Below, one piece after another: positions 47,510 through 55,378 of a stretch of 64,000 bases of DNA (its first letter is position 1; every line of letters starts with the position of its first letter). This DNA is from an uncultured Clostridia bacterium. Its GTDB lineage: Bacteria; Bacillota; Clostridia; Christensenellales; UBA1242. Under the pieces are notes generated by a model. The model was not told the DNA's origin. It ran no database searches and saw only the letters and a program-made list of their open reading frames with translations. The stretch covers positions 1 to 64,000 of the forward strand of contig CALBKX010000024.1 of the NCBI GenBank assembly GCA_937895935.1. Direction: 5' to 3'. Position numbers and translations under genes: made by a program.

Positions 47510-48682
47510 ATGAAAAGAGTATATTTGGACAATGCAGCTACTACCTTTTGTTCTAATGAAGTATTAAATGAAATGTTGCCTGCTTTTAACACTGTATATG
47601 GAAATGCAAATAGTTTACATTCTTTTGGTAGAGATGCTGCTGCTATCGTAGACCACGCTCGTGATAACATTGCAAAAGCTATATCTGCAAAATCTAATGA
47701 AGTATATTTCACTTCAGGCGGTTCAGAATCAAACAACTGGGCTATTAAAGGTGTTGCAAGAGCAAATGCTTATAAAGGAAAACACATCATAACCAGCAAA
47801 ATTGAACACGACTCTGTTTTGGAAAGTTGTAAAACTTTAGAAAATGAAGGATTTGAAGTAACATATCTAAACGTAGACGAACATGGGCTTGTTAGTTTAG
47901 CAGATATTTTACATTACATTAGAAAAGATACTATTTTAATATCTATAATGGCTGTAAACAATGAAGTAGGAACAATTCAAAATATTAAAGCGATTGCAAA
48001 AACTGCTCACGAACACGGCATAATTTTCCATACAGATGCTGTCCAAGCTTTGGGGGCGGTCAAACTTGATGTAAACGATATGGAAATTGATTTAATGAGT
48101 TTATCTGCTCACAAAATCTATGGACCTAAGGGTTGTGGTGCTTTATATATAAAAAACGGCATCAAATGTGCAGATTTGCTTGATGGTGGAGCACAAGAAA
48201 GAAAACGTAGAGCAGGTACAAGCAATGTTCCTGCAATTGCAGGCTTTTCAAAAGCTGTTGAAATTGCAACACGCGACATTATTGTAAATCAACAAAAAAT
48301 TAAAACCATACGTGATTATTTTGTAAAACATATTTTAGAAAAAATACCATATGTTAGAGTAAATGGTCACCAATATCAAAAAGTTCAAGGTATAGTAAAC
48401 ATTGGTTTTGAAATGGTTGATGCTGAGGCGCTTCTTACAATGCTTGATTTAGAAGGTATAGCTGTTTCAACTGGTTCAGCTTGTACATCAGGCGTTGCTG
48501 AAAAATCTCATGTCCTTAGTGCTATGAAAGTTCCTGACGAGTACTTAAAAGGTTCAATTAGATTTTCATTTAGCAAAAATATATCAAAAGAAGATATAGA
48601 TTACACAATAGAAAAACTTGTTGAAATTGTTGCTAAACTTCGTTCTATTAGTCCAATTACAAAAACAGGGAGGGCTAAATAA
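47510..48682 (+). CDS. Cysteine desulfurase (NifS/IscS family)
   Basis: 390-residue PLP enzyme that frees sulfur from cysteine for cluster assembly. Motifs: LDNAATT at the N terminus, SGGSESNNWAIKG, EHDSV, HTDAVQALG, the PLP lysine in SAHKIYGPKG, and the catalytic Cys in STGSACTSGVAEKSHVL. AAAGGAC precedes the ATG. It is translationally coupled to the scaffold gene (TAATG). The gene lies in a short-loop class I (NifS/IscS) group. Confidence 0.94.
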   Translation: MKRVYLDNAATTFCSNEVLNEMLPAFNTVYGNANSLHSFGRDAAAIVDHARDNIAKAISAKSNEVYFTSGGSESNNWAIKGVARANAYKGKHIITSKIEHDSVLESCKTLENEGFEVTYLNVDEHGLVSLADILHYIRKDTILISIMAVNNEVGTIQNIKAIAKTAHEHGIIFHTDAVQALGAVKLDVNDMEIDLMSLSAHKIYGPKGCGALYIKNGIKCADLLDGGAQERKRRAGTSNVPAIAGFSKAVEIATRDIIVNQQKIKTIRDYFVKHILEKIPYVRVNGHQYQKVQGIVNIGFEMVDAEALLTMLDLEGIAVSTGSACTSGVAEKSHVLSAMKVPDEYLKGSIRFSFSKNISKEDIDYTIEKLVEIVAKLRSISPITKTGRAK

Positions 48683-49194
48683 TGTATAGTGAAAAAATTT
48701 TAGAAATTTTTAAAAATCCAAATAATGCTGGCGGTTTGCAAGGTGCAAATGGCGTTGGCAAATACATAGACTCATCTTGCGGAGATACTGTCAAAATATA
48801 TTTAAAAATAGAAGACGGACATATCAACGAAGCAAAGTTTAAAGCAATAGGCTGTGTAGGAACAATAGTTGCTGCCAGTGCAATGTGTAGTTGTCTGTTG
48901 GATTGTACCATTCAAGAGGCTTTATCTGTTGATAATGAAAGAATTTATGAAGTTACAGGTACTTTCCCTAACGATAAGGAATATTCAATAGACTTTGCAA
49001 TTAATGCTGTTAAAAATGCAATTGACAACTATTATGTACATCTTGAAAAAGAACAAAAAAAGGCTGTAAATACAGTTAAAGCTGAAACAAAGGCTGTTGA
49101 AAAAAAGGAAAAACCACAAATTACATCTGAAATCAACGAAAGAAGAAATGTCAGTGCAGCTAAAGCCGCGTTTGACGCTTTGTTTGATATTTAA
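48682..49194 (+). CDS. IscU/NifU-like scaffold protein with incomplete cluster ligands
   Basis: 170 residues: the U-type fold (1-120) and a charged tail (KKEKPQITSEINERRNVSAAKAAF). Cys33 (SSCGD) and Cys58 (IGCVGT) are in place, but the third ligand position, usually KxHCS in this family, reads KEYSIDF with no Cys or His. Cys69, Cys71 and Cys75 could serve instead. It overlaps the desulfurase gene by 1 bp and should receive sulfur from it. Confidence 0.85.
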   Translation: MYSEKILEIFKNPNNAGGLQGANGVGKYIDSSCGDTVKIYLKIEDGHINEAKFKAIGCVGTIVAASAMCSCLLDCTIQEALSVDNERIYEVTGTFPNDKEYSIDFAINAVKNAIDNYYVHLEKEQKKAVNTVKAETKAVEKKEKPQITSEINERRNVSAAKAAFDALFDI

Positions 49195-49252
49195 TTTTCT
49201 TTTTGAATAATTTTACCCTTACTACACAACATATAAGTAGGAGGGTATTTTT

Positions 49253-49402
49253 ATGAAAGAAGGCTTACTATGCGGTATGGTTATTGGTTTGATGGCTGGA
49301 GCATTGCTATATAAACATAATCCCCAAGCAAAAGATTTAGTAAATCAAACAGAATCAGCTGTAAAAAAAGAACTGAAAAATATTGCTTCTAAAAGGGACT
49401 AG
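49253..49402 (+). CDS. Small membrane-associated protein (YtxH-like)
   Basis: 49 residues: MKEGLLCGMVIGLMAGAL, one membrane segment, then a short helical tail with KDLVNQTESAVKKELKN. TAGGAGGG sits seven bases before the ATG. It resembles the YtxH type of short stress-linked proteins with a Gly-rich helix, although by eye only. The strong terminator follows at 49443. Confidence 0.65.
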   Translation: MKEGLLCGMVIGLMAGALLYKHNPQAKDLVNQTESAVKKELKNIASKRD

Positions 49403-49442
49403 GTCCTATTAATTTGAGCTTAGCAATATTATCTAAGCGATT

Positions 49443-49487
49443 AAAAACAAGACAAAATTTGATATCAAATTTTGTCTTGTTTTTTTG
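49443..49487 (+). terminator. Intrinsic terminator after the 49-residue gene
   Basis: A near-perfect palindrome of about 20 bp per arm (AAAACAAGACAAAATTTGA / TCAAATTTTGTCTTGTTTT) is followed by TTTTTT. Confidence 0.95.
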
Positions 49488-49546
49488 TAAATGTAAGGTT
49501 TTGTTAAGATATTACTCTTTACATAATTTCTTTACAATCTCAATTT

Positions 49547-49650
49547 GTAGCAGTCGAGCAAAGGCGGAACTTCTCCAAACGATTATGCTACGCTGAAATA
49601 AAAAGCAAAACTGTCAGTGCAAGCCACGAGCTAATCTGGTTATGACTGTA
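49547..49650 (+). other. Structured non-coding segment upstream of the membrane-protease operon
   Basis: GTAGCA (49547-49552) pairs with TGCTAC (49586-49591), extended by TCG/CGA, around a GGA..TCC inner hairpin. A second stem follows: CAGT (49615) with ACTG (49645-49648) around AGCCA/TGGTT. Its GC content is higher than the flanks. It does not match a riboswitch that I know. The rest of 49488-49748 shows nothing else. Confidence 0.45.
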
Positions 49651-49748
49651 ATAACCGCAACAATAAAATAAAAAACAGTATTCTTTTGATATATTATTCT
49701 TAGGACTTAATATGTAATAAAATAGTTTAATTAGTCATATTTTAGAAT

Positions 49749-49949
49749 ATGAGCCAAGACCAAAACAAATATTTTAAAGTCAAAATAGAATGTGTAAATT
49801 CAATCAATATAAATAACGTCAAATATAAATACTGCTATAATAAAAAAAGATTTAAAGCAAGTTTGATAAATAGTATTTATATATTAATGTTAATTGCTAG
49901 TTTTGTTATGACAATATATTTTTCATATAACTTTGTAAGTAGGATTTAA
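49749..49949 (+). CDS. 66-residue single-TM protein, first gene of the protease operon
   Basis: A polar half (residues 1-37, with two Cys) precedes one TM helix (about 39-60). It overlaps the site-2 protease start by TAATG, so the two are translated together. In Bacillus the SpoIVFB protease is held by SpoIVFA, a single-TM partner encoded directly upstream; this protein occupies that place but shows no clear likeness, so the idea is speculative. There is no ribosome binding site and no clear promoter. Confidence 0.6.
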   Translation: MSQDQNKYFKVKIECVNSININNVKYKYCYNKKRFKASLINSIYILMLIASFVMTIYFSYNFVSRI

Positions 49950-50800
49950 TGAGTAAGAAAAGAATTAAGTTTAGGTTTAGCTGGTTATTCATTGTTTTGG
50001 CTTTAAGTTTGTTGTTTTTTGATAGTTTTAAAAATTTTGCTATTTATTTTATTGTGGTGGCAATTCATGAGTTTGCTCACTATTTTGTAGCAAAAAAGTT
50101 GGGGTATAAATTAGGTAAATTTTACATAATGCCTTATGGGGTTTGTCTTAATTATTCAAATAATGTTTTTAGTGGAAATGATGAATTTTTTATATCCATA
50201 GCAGGGCCTGTAATAAACTATTTATTTTGTATAGTATGTGTTGCGATTTGGTGGATGTTTCCTGAAACATACTATTATTTAGACTATTTTTGCTTTTGTA
50301 ATTTAATTCTTGCCACTTTTAACATTTTGCCTTGCTTCCCATTAGATGGTGGTAGAGTTTTAGTTTGTTTTTTATCTAAATTTATTGATAGAAACAAAGC
50401 TATTATAATTACATTAGCTTTAAATTATGTGTTTAGTTTCTTTTTAGTTGTACTTTTTATAGTATCTCTCTTTAGTAATATTAATTATAGTTATATATTT
50501 ATTGCTATTTTCTTGTTTAGTGGTTGCATCAACCCAAAAAAATATTCGGAGTATGAATATTTGACGTTAGGGGTTAACAAAAGAAAATTATATAAAAAAG
50601 GATGTCCAGTAAAAATACTAGCTATAAGTAGTAGCGTCAGTTTATATAAAATTATGGCTAAATTTTCGCACCATAAATATAATATAGTTTATGTTATTTT
50701 ATCTAATGGAATGGTTAAGGTCCTTTCGGAAAATAACATAAATAACTTAGCATTAAAATATTCGCCAATGCTTAGCATCGATGATATTGTTTGTTTATAA
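49949..50800 (+). CDS. Site-2 protease, M50 family (SpoIVFB-like)
   Basis: 283-residue intramembrane metalloprotease. The zinc site is AIHEFAHYF (His40, Glu41, His44) and the second is LPCFPLDGGRV (Asp133). Six TM segments can be traced. Its length matches SpoIVFB (pro-sigma-K processing), and spoIVA lies 3 kb downstream, but sigma-K itself is not in this window; other M50 proteases of this size cleave anti-sigma factors. No CBS or PDZ domain is present. It is coupled to the genes on both sides. Confidence 0.85.
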   Translation: MSKKRIKFRFSWLFIVLALSLLFFDSFKNFAIYFIVVAIHEFAHYFVAKKLGYKLGKFYIMPYGVCLNYSNNVFSGNDEFFISIAGPVINYLFCIVCVAIWWMFPETYYYLDYFCFCNLILATFNILPCFPLDGGRVLVCFLSKFIDRNKAIIITLALNYVFSFFLVVLFIVSLFSNINYSYIFIAIFLFSGCINPKKYSEYEYLTLGVNKRKLYKKGCPVKILAISSSVSLYKIMAKFSHHKYNIVYVILSNGMVKVLSENNINNLALKYSPMLSIDDIVCL

Positions 50801-50841
50801 AAATTTTTAATAAAATCAATATTACAACAAAAACTAAATAT

Positions 50842-51345
50842 ATGAAACAGACATTAAAATATATTTATAGCGTTGTATTTGATAATCTAAAATTTGCAGA
50901 AGCTAAGCATACATTAATATTAACATTAGCGAGTGCAGTTTTAGCATTTGCAACTACTTTTTTTTCGGTTAATACAATTCAAAATTTATTAGCAATAGCC
51001 AGTGTAGTTTTTGCTTTAATAGCTATATTTTATAGTTTTATTGCATTGGTTGCAAGAAAGGTCAAAATTAAACAAAGACGAATAAAAAATAGTTTTAATC
51101 TTATTTTTTACAAGGACATTTTGCATTTTGATGATTTTGGATATATTGATGCAATTAAAAAGGAATATGATTTTACTAAAATCTATAAGCCAGATAAAAT
51201 GGACTATGATTTAGCAAAACAAATTATCGCAGTGTCCAAACTTGCATATATAAAATTTTTGTACTTTAATTTCTCAGTTGTTTTTTTAATGGCAAGTATA
51301 ATTTGCCTAATCCTTACAGTTTTGTTTAGAGGCAATTTATGGTAG
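50842..51345 (+). CDS. Pycsar-effector-like TM protein (PycTM/DUF5706-like)
   Basis: 167 residues from ATG 50842; a TTG at 50791 would add 17 residues and overlap the protease gene. Two TM helices near the N terminus (LILTLASAVLAFATTFF and LLAIASVVFALIAIFY), a soluble middle with FYKDILHFDDFGYIDAIKKEY and a C-terminal helix pair (AKQIIAVSKLAYIKFLYFNFS) match the layout of PycTM domain (DUF5706) proteins, in which a cyclic-nucleotide signal leads to membrane damage. No cyclase gene is adjacent. The family call is by eye. There is no ribosome binding site. Confidence 0.55.
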   Translation: MKQTLKYIYSVVFDNLKFAEAKHTLILTLASAVLAFATTFFSVNTIQNLLAIASVVFALIAIFYSFIALVARKVKIKQRRIKNSFNLIFYKDILHFDDFGYIDAIKKEYDFTKIYKPDKMDYDLAKQIIAVSKLAYIKFLYFNFSVVFLMASIICLILTVLFRGNLW

Positions 51346-51686
51346 AAAAATTAGCATTTTGGCTTGAAAGCATATTTGAAGATGATCCGTTGCCTGATGA
51401 AATAACCAAATTAGTATTTGAGATAAAGTATAATGGGAAATATAGATATTTAAGTTTAAAGGGATATGAAAAGGAAATTAATCCAAATATAATAACATTT
51501 TTCCCTTTAGAAGCACAATTTTTTAGTTGTAATGAATTAATGGGACTAGACATTAAAACGTTTGTTTATAGAATTGAGTATATAATAGAAAAGGCTTTTT
51601 CTAGCAATATTTTAAAAATATTATTAAAAAATATTTTAATTTATATAAAACATAACGACAAAATAAAATTTTTATTCAAAGTATAA
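51339..51686 (+). CDS. 115-residue protein with FFPLEAQFF motif, unknown function
   Basis: Begins MVEKLAFWLESIFEDDPLPD and contains EIKYNGKYRYLSLKG and ITFFPLEAQFFSCNELMG; the C-terminal 40 residues are hydrophobic and basic. No catalytic motif is visible. It overlaps the PycTM-like gene by 7 bp, so the two are co-translated. I recognise no named family, though proteins with the PLEAQFF pattern recur in Clostridia as unknowns. Confidence 0.6.
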   Translation: MVEKLAFWLESIFEDDPLPDEITKLVFEIKYNGKYRYLSLKGYEKEINPNIITFFPLEAQFFSCNELMGLDIKTFVYRIEYIIEKAFSSNILKILLKNILIYIKHNDKIKFLFKV

Positions 51687-51714
51687 AAAAAATATATTAA
51701 TTTAAAATATATTT

Positions 51715-52266
51715 ATGAAAATATTTAAACAAATTGGTTTATTTCTATCTTCTTTTGCACCTTTATTTTTGCTTTTAATTGTTAAAGAGTTAACTGAAAT
51801 AATTAATCAAAATTGGACATTTAATTTTTTAAATACATTTTTATTGATAATTTTATTATTGATGCTTTTTTGGGGGATTTATATTTTAGTTAATTTATTA
51901 AAAGAAGTAAAAGATTATAAAAAATCGAGCGTAAAAATTGTTTACAAAAATAATACCACTGATCAACATTTTTTAGGATATTTTTCGTTATTTGTTTTAT
52001 TTGCAATAAGTTTTGAAATTGAGATGTATAGTATGGCTATTGTCTTTTTTATGGTGCTTATAATGATTGCTATAGTGTATATAAAAAATGATATGTATTT
52101 CATAAACCCATTACTAAATATTTTAGGTTATAGCTTTTATGAAATTAAGTATGTAAATAATGATGGGGAAATAGTTGATGCAATGGCTTTTTATAAAGGC
52201 TCTTTAAATGAAAATGTAACATATACTTTATGCACTAAATATCCAAACTTATTCTTTTTATGTTAA
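51715..52266 (+). CDS. Membrane protein with four TM helices and a cytoplasmic tail, unknown function
   Basis: 183 residues. TM helices at about 6-24, 34-62, 87-104 and 106-125, then a soluble tail of about 55 residues (FINPLLNILGYSFYEIKYVNNDGEIVD begins it, shown here only by its ends). The four-helix-plus-tail layout is like KwaA of the Kiwa anti-phage system, but I see no sequence match and no KwaB partner. It lies 28 bp after the 115-residue gene, with no ribosome binding site. Confidence 0.6.
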   Translation: MKIFKQIGLFLSSFAPLFLLLIVKELTEIINQNWTFNFLNTFLLIILLLMLFWGIYILVNLLKEVKDYKKSSVKIVYKNNTTDQHFLGYFSLFVLFAISFEIEMYSMAIVFFMVLIMIAIVYIKNDMYFINPLLNILGYSFYEIKYVNNDGEIVDAMAFYKGSLNENVTYTLCTKYPNLFFLC

Positions 52267-52382
52267 ATATCATTGATACATTGCTCATTTAAATTTTTTC
52301 CTAAAACAAATATTTAAATTAATTTTTTGAAAATAACTTAAAATAATTTGTTTTATTTGCTTATATTTTGTAGTATATAAGT

Positions 52383-53642
52383 ATGTCAATGACAAAATAC
52401 AAAAAAAAGATTTCATTCTATAGTCTACTTGGAAAAATTGGTGATATTTTATTATGGCCAGTGTTGGTAATAGCACTGTTTTCTAGTTTTTTTATGCTTG
52501 TTCAACGAAAACAAAATAAAACAGTATCAATTTTTGGTTATTCAATGTGTACAGTGCTTTCTGGAAGTATGACAAATGATGGGTTTCAAAAAGGTGATAC
52601 AATAATTGTTAAAAAAACATCTGAAAAGGATATAAAATTAGGTGACAAAATTGCATTTTATAAATCAACTGATAAAAATGCTTACGACAGTGATATACAT
52701 TTAATTATTAGGTACCGCAACTCTTCTTATCCGCTTTCAAACGAAGATAACTTTGACTATGGTTTAAAAGATGGACAGCCTATTGACATTTCAAGCATAG
52801 CAAAAAAATACGATAAATCTGCTGAATATTTGCAAAAAGCATATGAAGATAAAATGCCTATTATTTTTCATACAGTAATTGGAATTTATTATGACGATGA
52901 CGGCAATATATATTATAAATCAAAAGGCTCCAGCAATGGAACAGCAGATGGTTCGCTAGTAAGAGGTGATTTGCTAGTTGGTAGATATGTTAACACACCT
53001 GTGGCATTTAGAAGAGTCGCTTCTTTTTGCGGAAGTCCACTTGGTATGATTGTGTTAGTTTGTTTGCCTCTTAGCCTATTAGTTTTAATGCAGAGTTTAA
53101 GCATAATAGAACAAGTTTCAATTATAAACTTGGAAAAGAAATTATTGTGTGGTCAATTGTCTTATAAAGATGACGATATAAAGAAAGATTTACCCGGTTA
53201 TTTGGTAGAAATTTATAATAAAGTATATTATTATTATATAACTCCAAATGATGAGAAAGATGCAGTAAAAGAATATTTGTGGAAAAATTTATTTTCTTCA
53301 AATAAATTAAATAAAAACGATCAAAAGGAACTGAATTTGGTTATAGAATCAATAAAAAAATTAGAGAATTCAAAAGAAGACTATTGGAACGTATGGATTG
53401 ATAACTATAAAGGTTCAACTAAAAAGTATTTAATAAAATATAAAAATGAAGTTTTAAATAATAATGTGAAAGATAATATTGAAAACACAAATAAAATTAT
53501 TAAAACTGTTTCAAAAAAAGAAATGACCCAAGAACTAAATAACAATCTGTCAAACAAAAATACAAAGAACATAACAATGCCTAGTAAAAATAATGGTACA
53601 ATTAATAAAAAAACAATTGTGCCCCAAAAACCTAAATTATGA
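52383..53642 (+). CDS. Signal peptidase I, SipW-like, with long C-terminal extension
   Basis: 419 residues, twice the usual length. An N-terminal helix (about 20-40) precedes the catalytic Ser62 (VLSGSM), a GDTIIVKK segment, His163 (IIFHTVIG) and a second TM helix (about 218-240). SipW-type enzymes use Ser-His-Asp, with the Asp in a KGD motif; here that spot reads KGSSNGTAD, so Asp189 may take over. An insertion (about 98-160) and a basic 180-residue C-terminal tail are unusual. The promoter TTGTTT, 17 bp, TAGTAT ends six bases before the ATG. Confidence 0.85.
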   Translation: MSMTKYKKKISFYSLLGKIGDILLWPVLVIALFSSFFMLVQRKQNKTVSIFGYSMCTVLSGSMTNDGFQKGDTIIVKKTSEKDIKLGDKIAFYKSTDKNAYDSDIHLIIRYRNSSYPLSNEDNFDYGLKDGQPIDISSIAKKYDKSAEYLQKAYEDKMPIIFHTVIGIYYDDDGNIYYKSKGSSNGTADGSLVRGDLLVGRYVNTPVAFRRVASFCGSPLGMIVLVCLPLSLLVLMQSLSIIEQVSIINLEKKLLCGQLSYKDDDIKKDLPGYLVEIYNKVYYYYITPNDEKDAVKEYLWKNLFSSNKLNKNDQKELNLVIESIKKLENSKEDYWNVWIDNYKGSTKKYLIKYKNEVLNNNVKDNIENTNKIIKTVSKKEMTQELNNNLSNKNTKNITMPSKNNGTINKKTIVPQKPKL

Positions 53643-53770
53643 CTCTGTTGATTTTACAATATCGATGAATTAGATGTGTTTAATAAAATAAATTATTATC
53701 TAATTAATAATAACTTTTACTATAAGGAAAAGTTTTTTAATGATATAACAAACTTTTATTAAAATTTTGT

Positions 53771-53798
53771 AATAACTTTCACTATTTTATCATAGTAT
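53771..53798 (+). promoter_or_regulatory. Possible sigma-E-type promoter of spoIVA
   Basis: AATAA (53771-53775), about 16 bp, CATAGTAT (53791-53798) resembles the mother-cell sigma-E consensus (ATA, CATACAnT). The start would be near 53805, just before the ATATGGAGG ribosome binding site. The match is partial. Confidence 0.35.
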
Positions 53799-53823
53799 AT
53801 AGCAATCTTGATATGGAGGTTGT

Positions 53824-55299
53824 ATGGAAAATTATGATATTTACGAAGAAATATCTCAGCGTACAGGAGGAGATATCTATGTTGGAGTCGTAGGTCCTGT
53901 TCGTACAGGTAAGAGTATGTTTATTACTAAATTTATGGAAAATTTGGTTATTCCTAATATAGTTAATAAATTTTCAAAAGAAAGAGCAGTAGATGAATTG
54001 CCACAAAGTGCTGAAGGTAAAACTATTATGACTACTCAGCCCAAATTTGTTCCTAACGAAGCAGTAAGCATTAATTTGAATAATGTTGAAATGAAGGTTA
54101 GATTAATTGATTGTGTAGGTTATATGATTAATGGTGCATTAGGCCATGAAGAAAATGATAAACCACGATTGGTTAAAACTCCTTGGGACACAAAAGAAAT
54201 GCCTTTTGAAGAAGCCGCAGAAATAGGAACTAAAAAAGTTATTGAAGATCATTCAACCATTGGTATATTATTGACAACTGATGGATCAATTTCTGATATT
54301 TCAAGAAATAGTTATTTAGAAGCAGAAGAAAGAGTTGCGAGTGAACTTATAAATCATGGGAAACCATTCGTAACAATTGTTAATTCAACTCATCCAGAAA
54401 GTGCCGAAACAATAAAACTTGCCAACACATTAGCAGAAAAATATAATTGTTCAGCAATTGCATTAAACGTAAAAGAATTATCAATAAATGACATTGAGAA
54501 CATTTTTGCTAAAATTTTGCTTGAATTCCCTATTAAATCAATAAAAGCTAAAATGCCAGATTGGTTACAAGCTTTATCTTATGACAATGAGATAATTAAA
54601 GGTGTAATTGATGAAATCAAAAAATTTAGTACAGATTTGACAAAAGTAGGTCAAGTTGATAGAACTGCAATAGCATTTAGTGAAAATAATGATTTTGAGC
54701 CTATTTCAGTAGATAGTATTAAAATGGGTGAAGGAACAGTTTATTTTAATATTCAACCAAAGCAAGGATTATTTTATAAAGTTCTTTCTAATGCCTGCGG
54801 TTATTGCATTAAAGATGATTATGAACTCGTTACTTATTTGCGTGATTTAGCCTATGCTAAAAAAGAATATGACAAAATTGCAAGTGCTTTAGAACAAGTA
54901 AAACAAACTGGTTATGGTATTGTTGAACCAAGAATAGATGAAATTGAGTTGGATGAACCACAAATAGTTAAACAAGGCGGTAGATTTGGTGTTAAATTAA
55001 AAGCAAATGCACCAAGTTTACATATTATGGCTGTTGATGTTGAAACAGAAGTTAATCCACTTGTTGGCACACAAAGTCAAAGTGAAGAACTTGTATCTTA
55101 TTTGAATGAACAATGTGAAAAAGATCCAAATGCAATTTGGCAAACGAATATGTTTGGTAAGAGTTTGCAAAGTTTAGTTAGCGATGGAATACATTCTAAA
55201 GTTTTCCAAATGCCAGTTGAAGCTCAACGTAAAATGAGAAAAACATTGGGTAGAATTGTTAATGAAGGAAAAGGTGGAATAATTTGTATTTTACTTTAA
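53824..55299 (+). CDS. spoIVA: Stage IV sporulation protein A (spore coat ATPase)
   Basis: 491 residues, the usual length. SpoIVA polymerises on the forespore surface using ATP and anchors the coat. The N-terminal GTPase-like domain has Walker A GPVRTGKS (residues 24-31), an LIDCVGYMINGA switch and VTIVNSTHPES; the middle and C-terminal parts match the family up to the final GGIICILL. ATATGGAGG precedes the ATG. It is the clearest sign that the organism, or its ancestor, forms spores. Confidence 0.96.
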   Translation: MENYDIYEEISQRTGGDIYVGVVGPVRTGKSMFITKFMENLVIPNIVNKFSKERAVDELPQSAEGKTIMTTQPKFVPNEAVSINLNNVEMKVRLIDCVGYMINGALGHEENDKPRLVKTPWDTKEMPFEEAAEIGTKKVIEDHSTIGILLTTDGSISDISRNSYLEAEERVASELINHGKPFVTIVNSTHPESAETIKLANTLAEKYNCSAIALNVKELSINDIENIFAKILLEFPIKSIKAKMPDWLQALSYDNEIIKGVIDEIKKFSTDLTKVGQVDRTAIAFSENNDFEPISVDSIKMGEGTVYFNIQPKQGLFYKVLSNACGYCIKDDYELVTYLRDLAYAKKEYDKIASALEQVKQTGYGIVEPRIDEIELDEPQIVKQGGRFGVKLKANAPSLHIMAVDVETEVNPLVGTQSQSEELVSYLNEQCEKDPNAIWQTNMFGKSLQSLVSDGIHSKVFQMPVEAQRKMRKTLGRIVNEGKGGIICILL

Positions 55300-55332
55300 A
55301 ATTAACCTCTATACTTAAAATTGCTTTCTAGA

Positions 55333-55378
55333 TTGCAAAATAAAAATCTCTGTGATATACTTATCACGGAGATTTTTT
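55333..55378 (+). terminator. Terminator, promoter and ribosome binding site fused in one hairpin
   Basis: A 15-bp stem (55343-55357 with 55362-55376, one U-G pair) ends in TTTTTT and can end the spoIVA mRNA. TTGCAA (55333-55338), 17 bp, TATACT (55356-55361, extended by TGA) lies over it, and GGAG (55368-55371) in the right arm is the site for the ATG at 55379. Transcription from this promoter would start near 55368, so the new mRNA begins with its ribosome binding site. Confidence 0.8.

Noticed and set aside
51715..52266. Calling the four-helix protein KwaA of a Kiwa system
   Set aside because: Only the helix layout is similar; no KwaB (DUF4868) gene and no sequence match are present.
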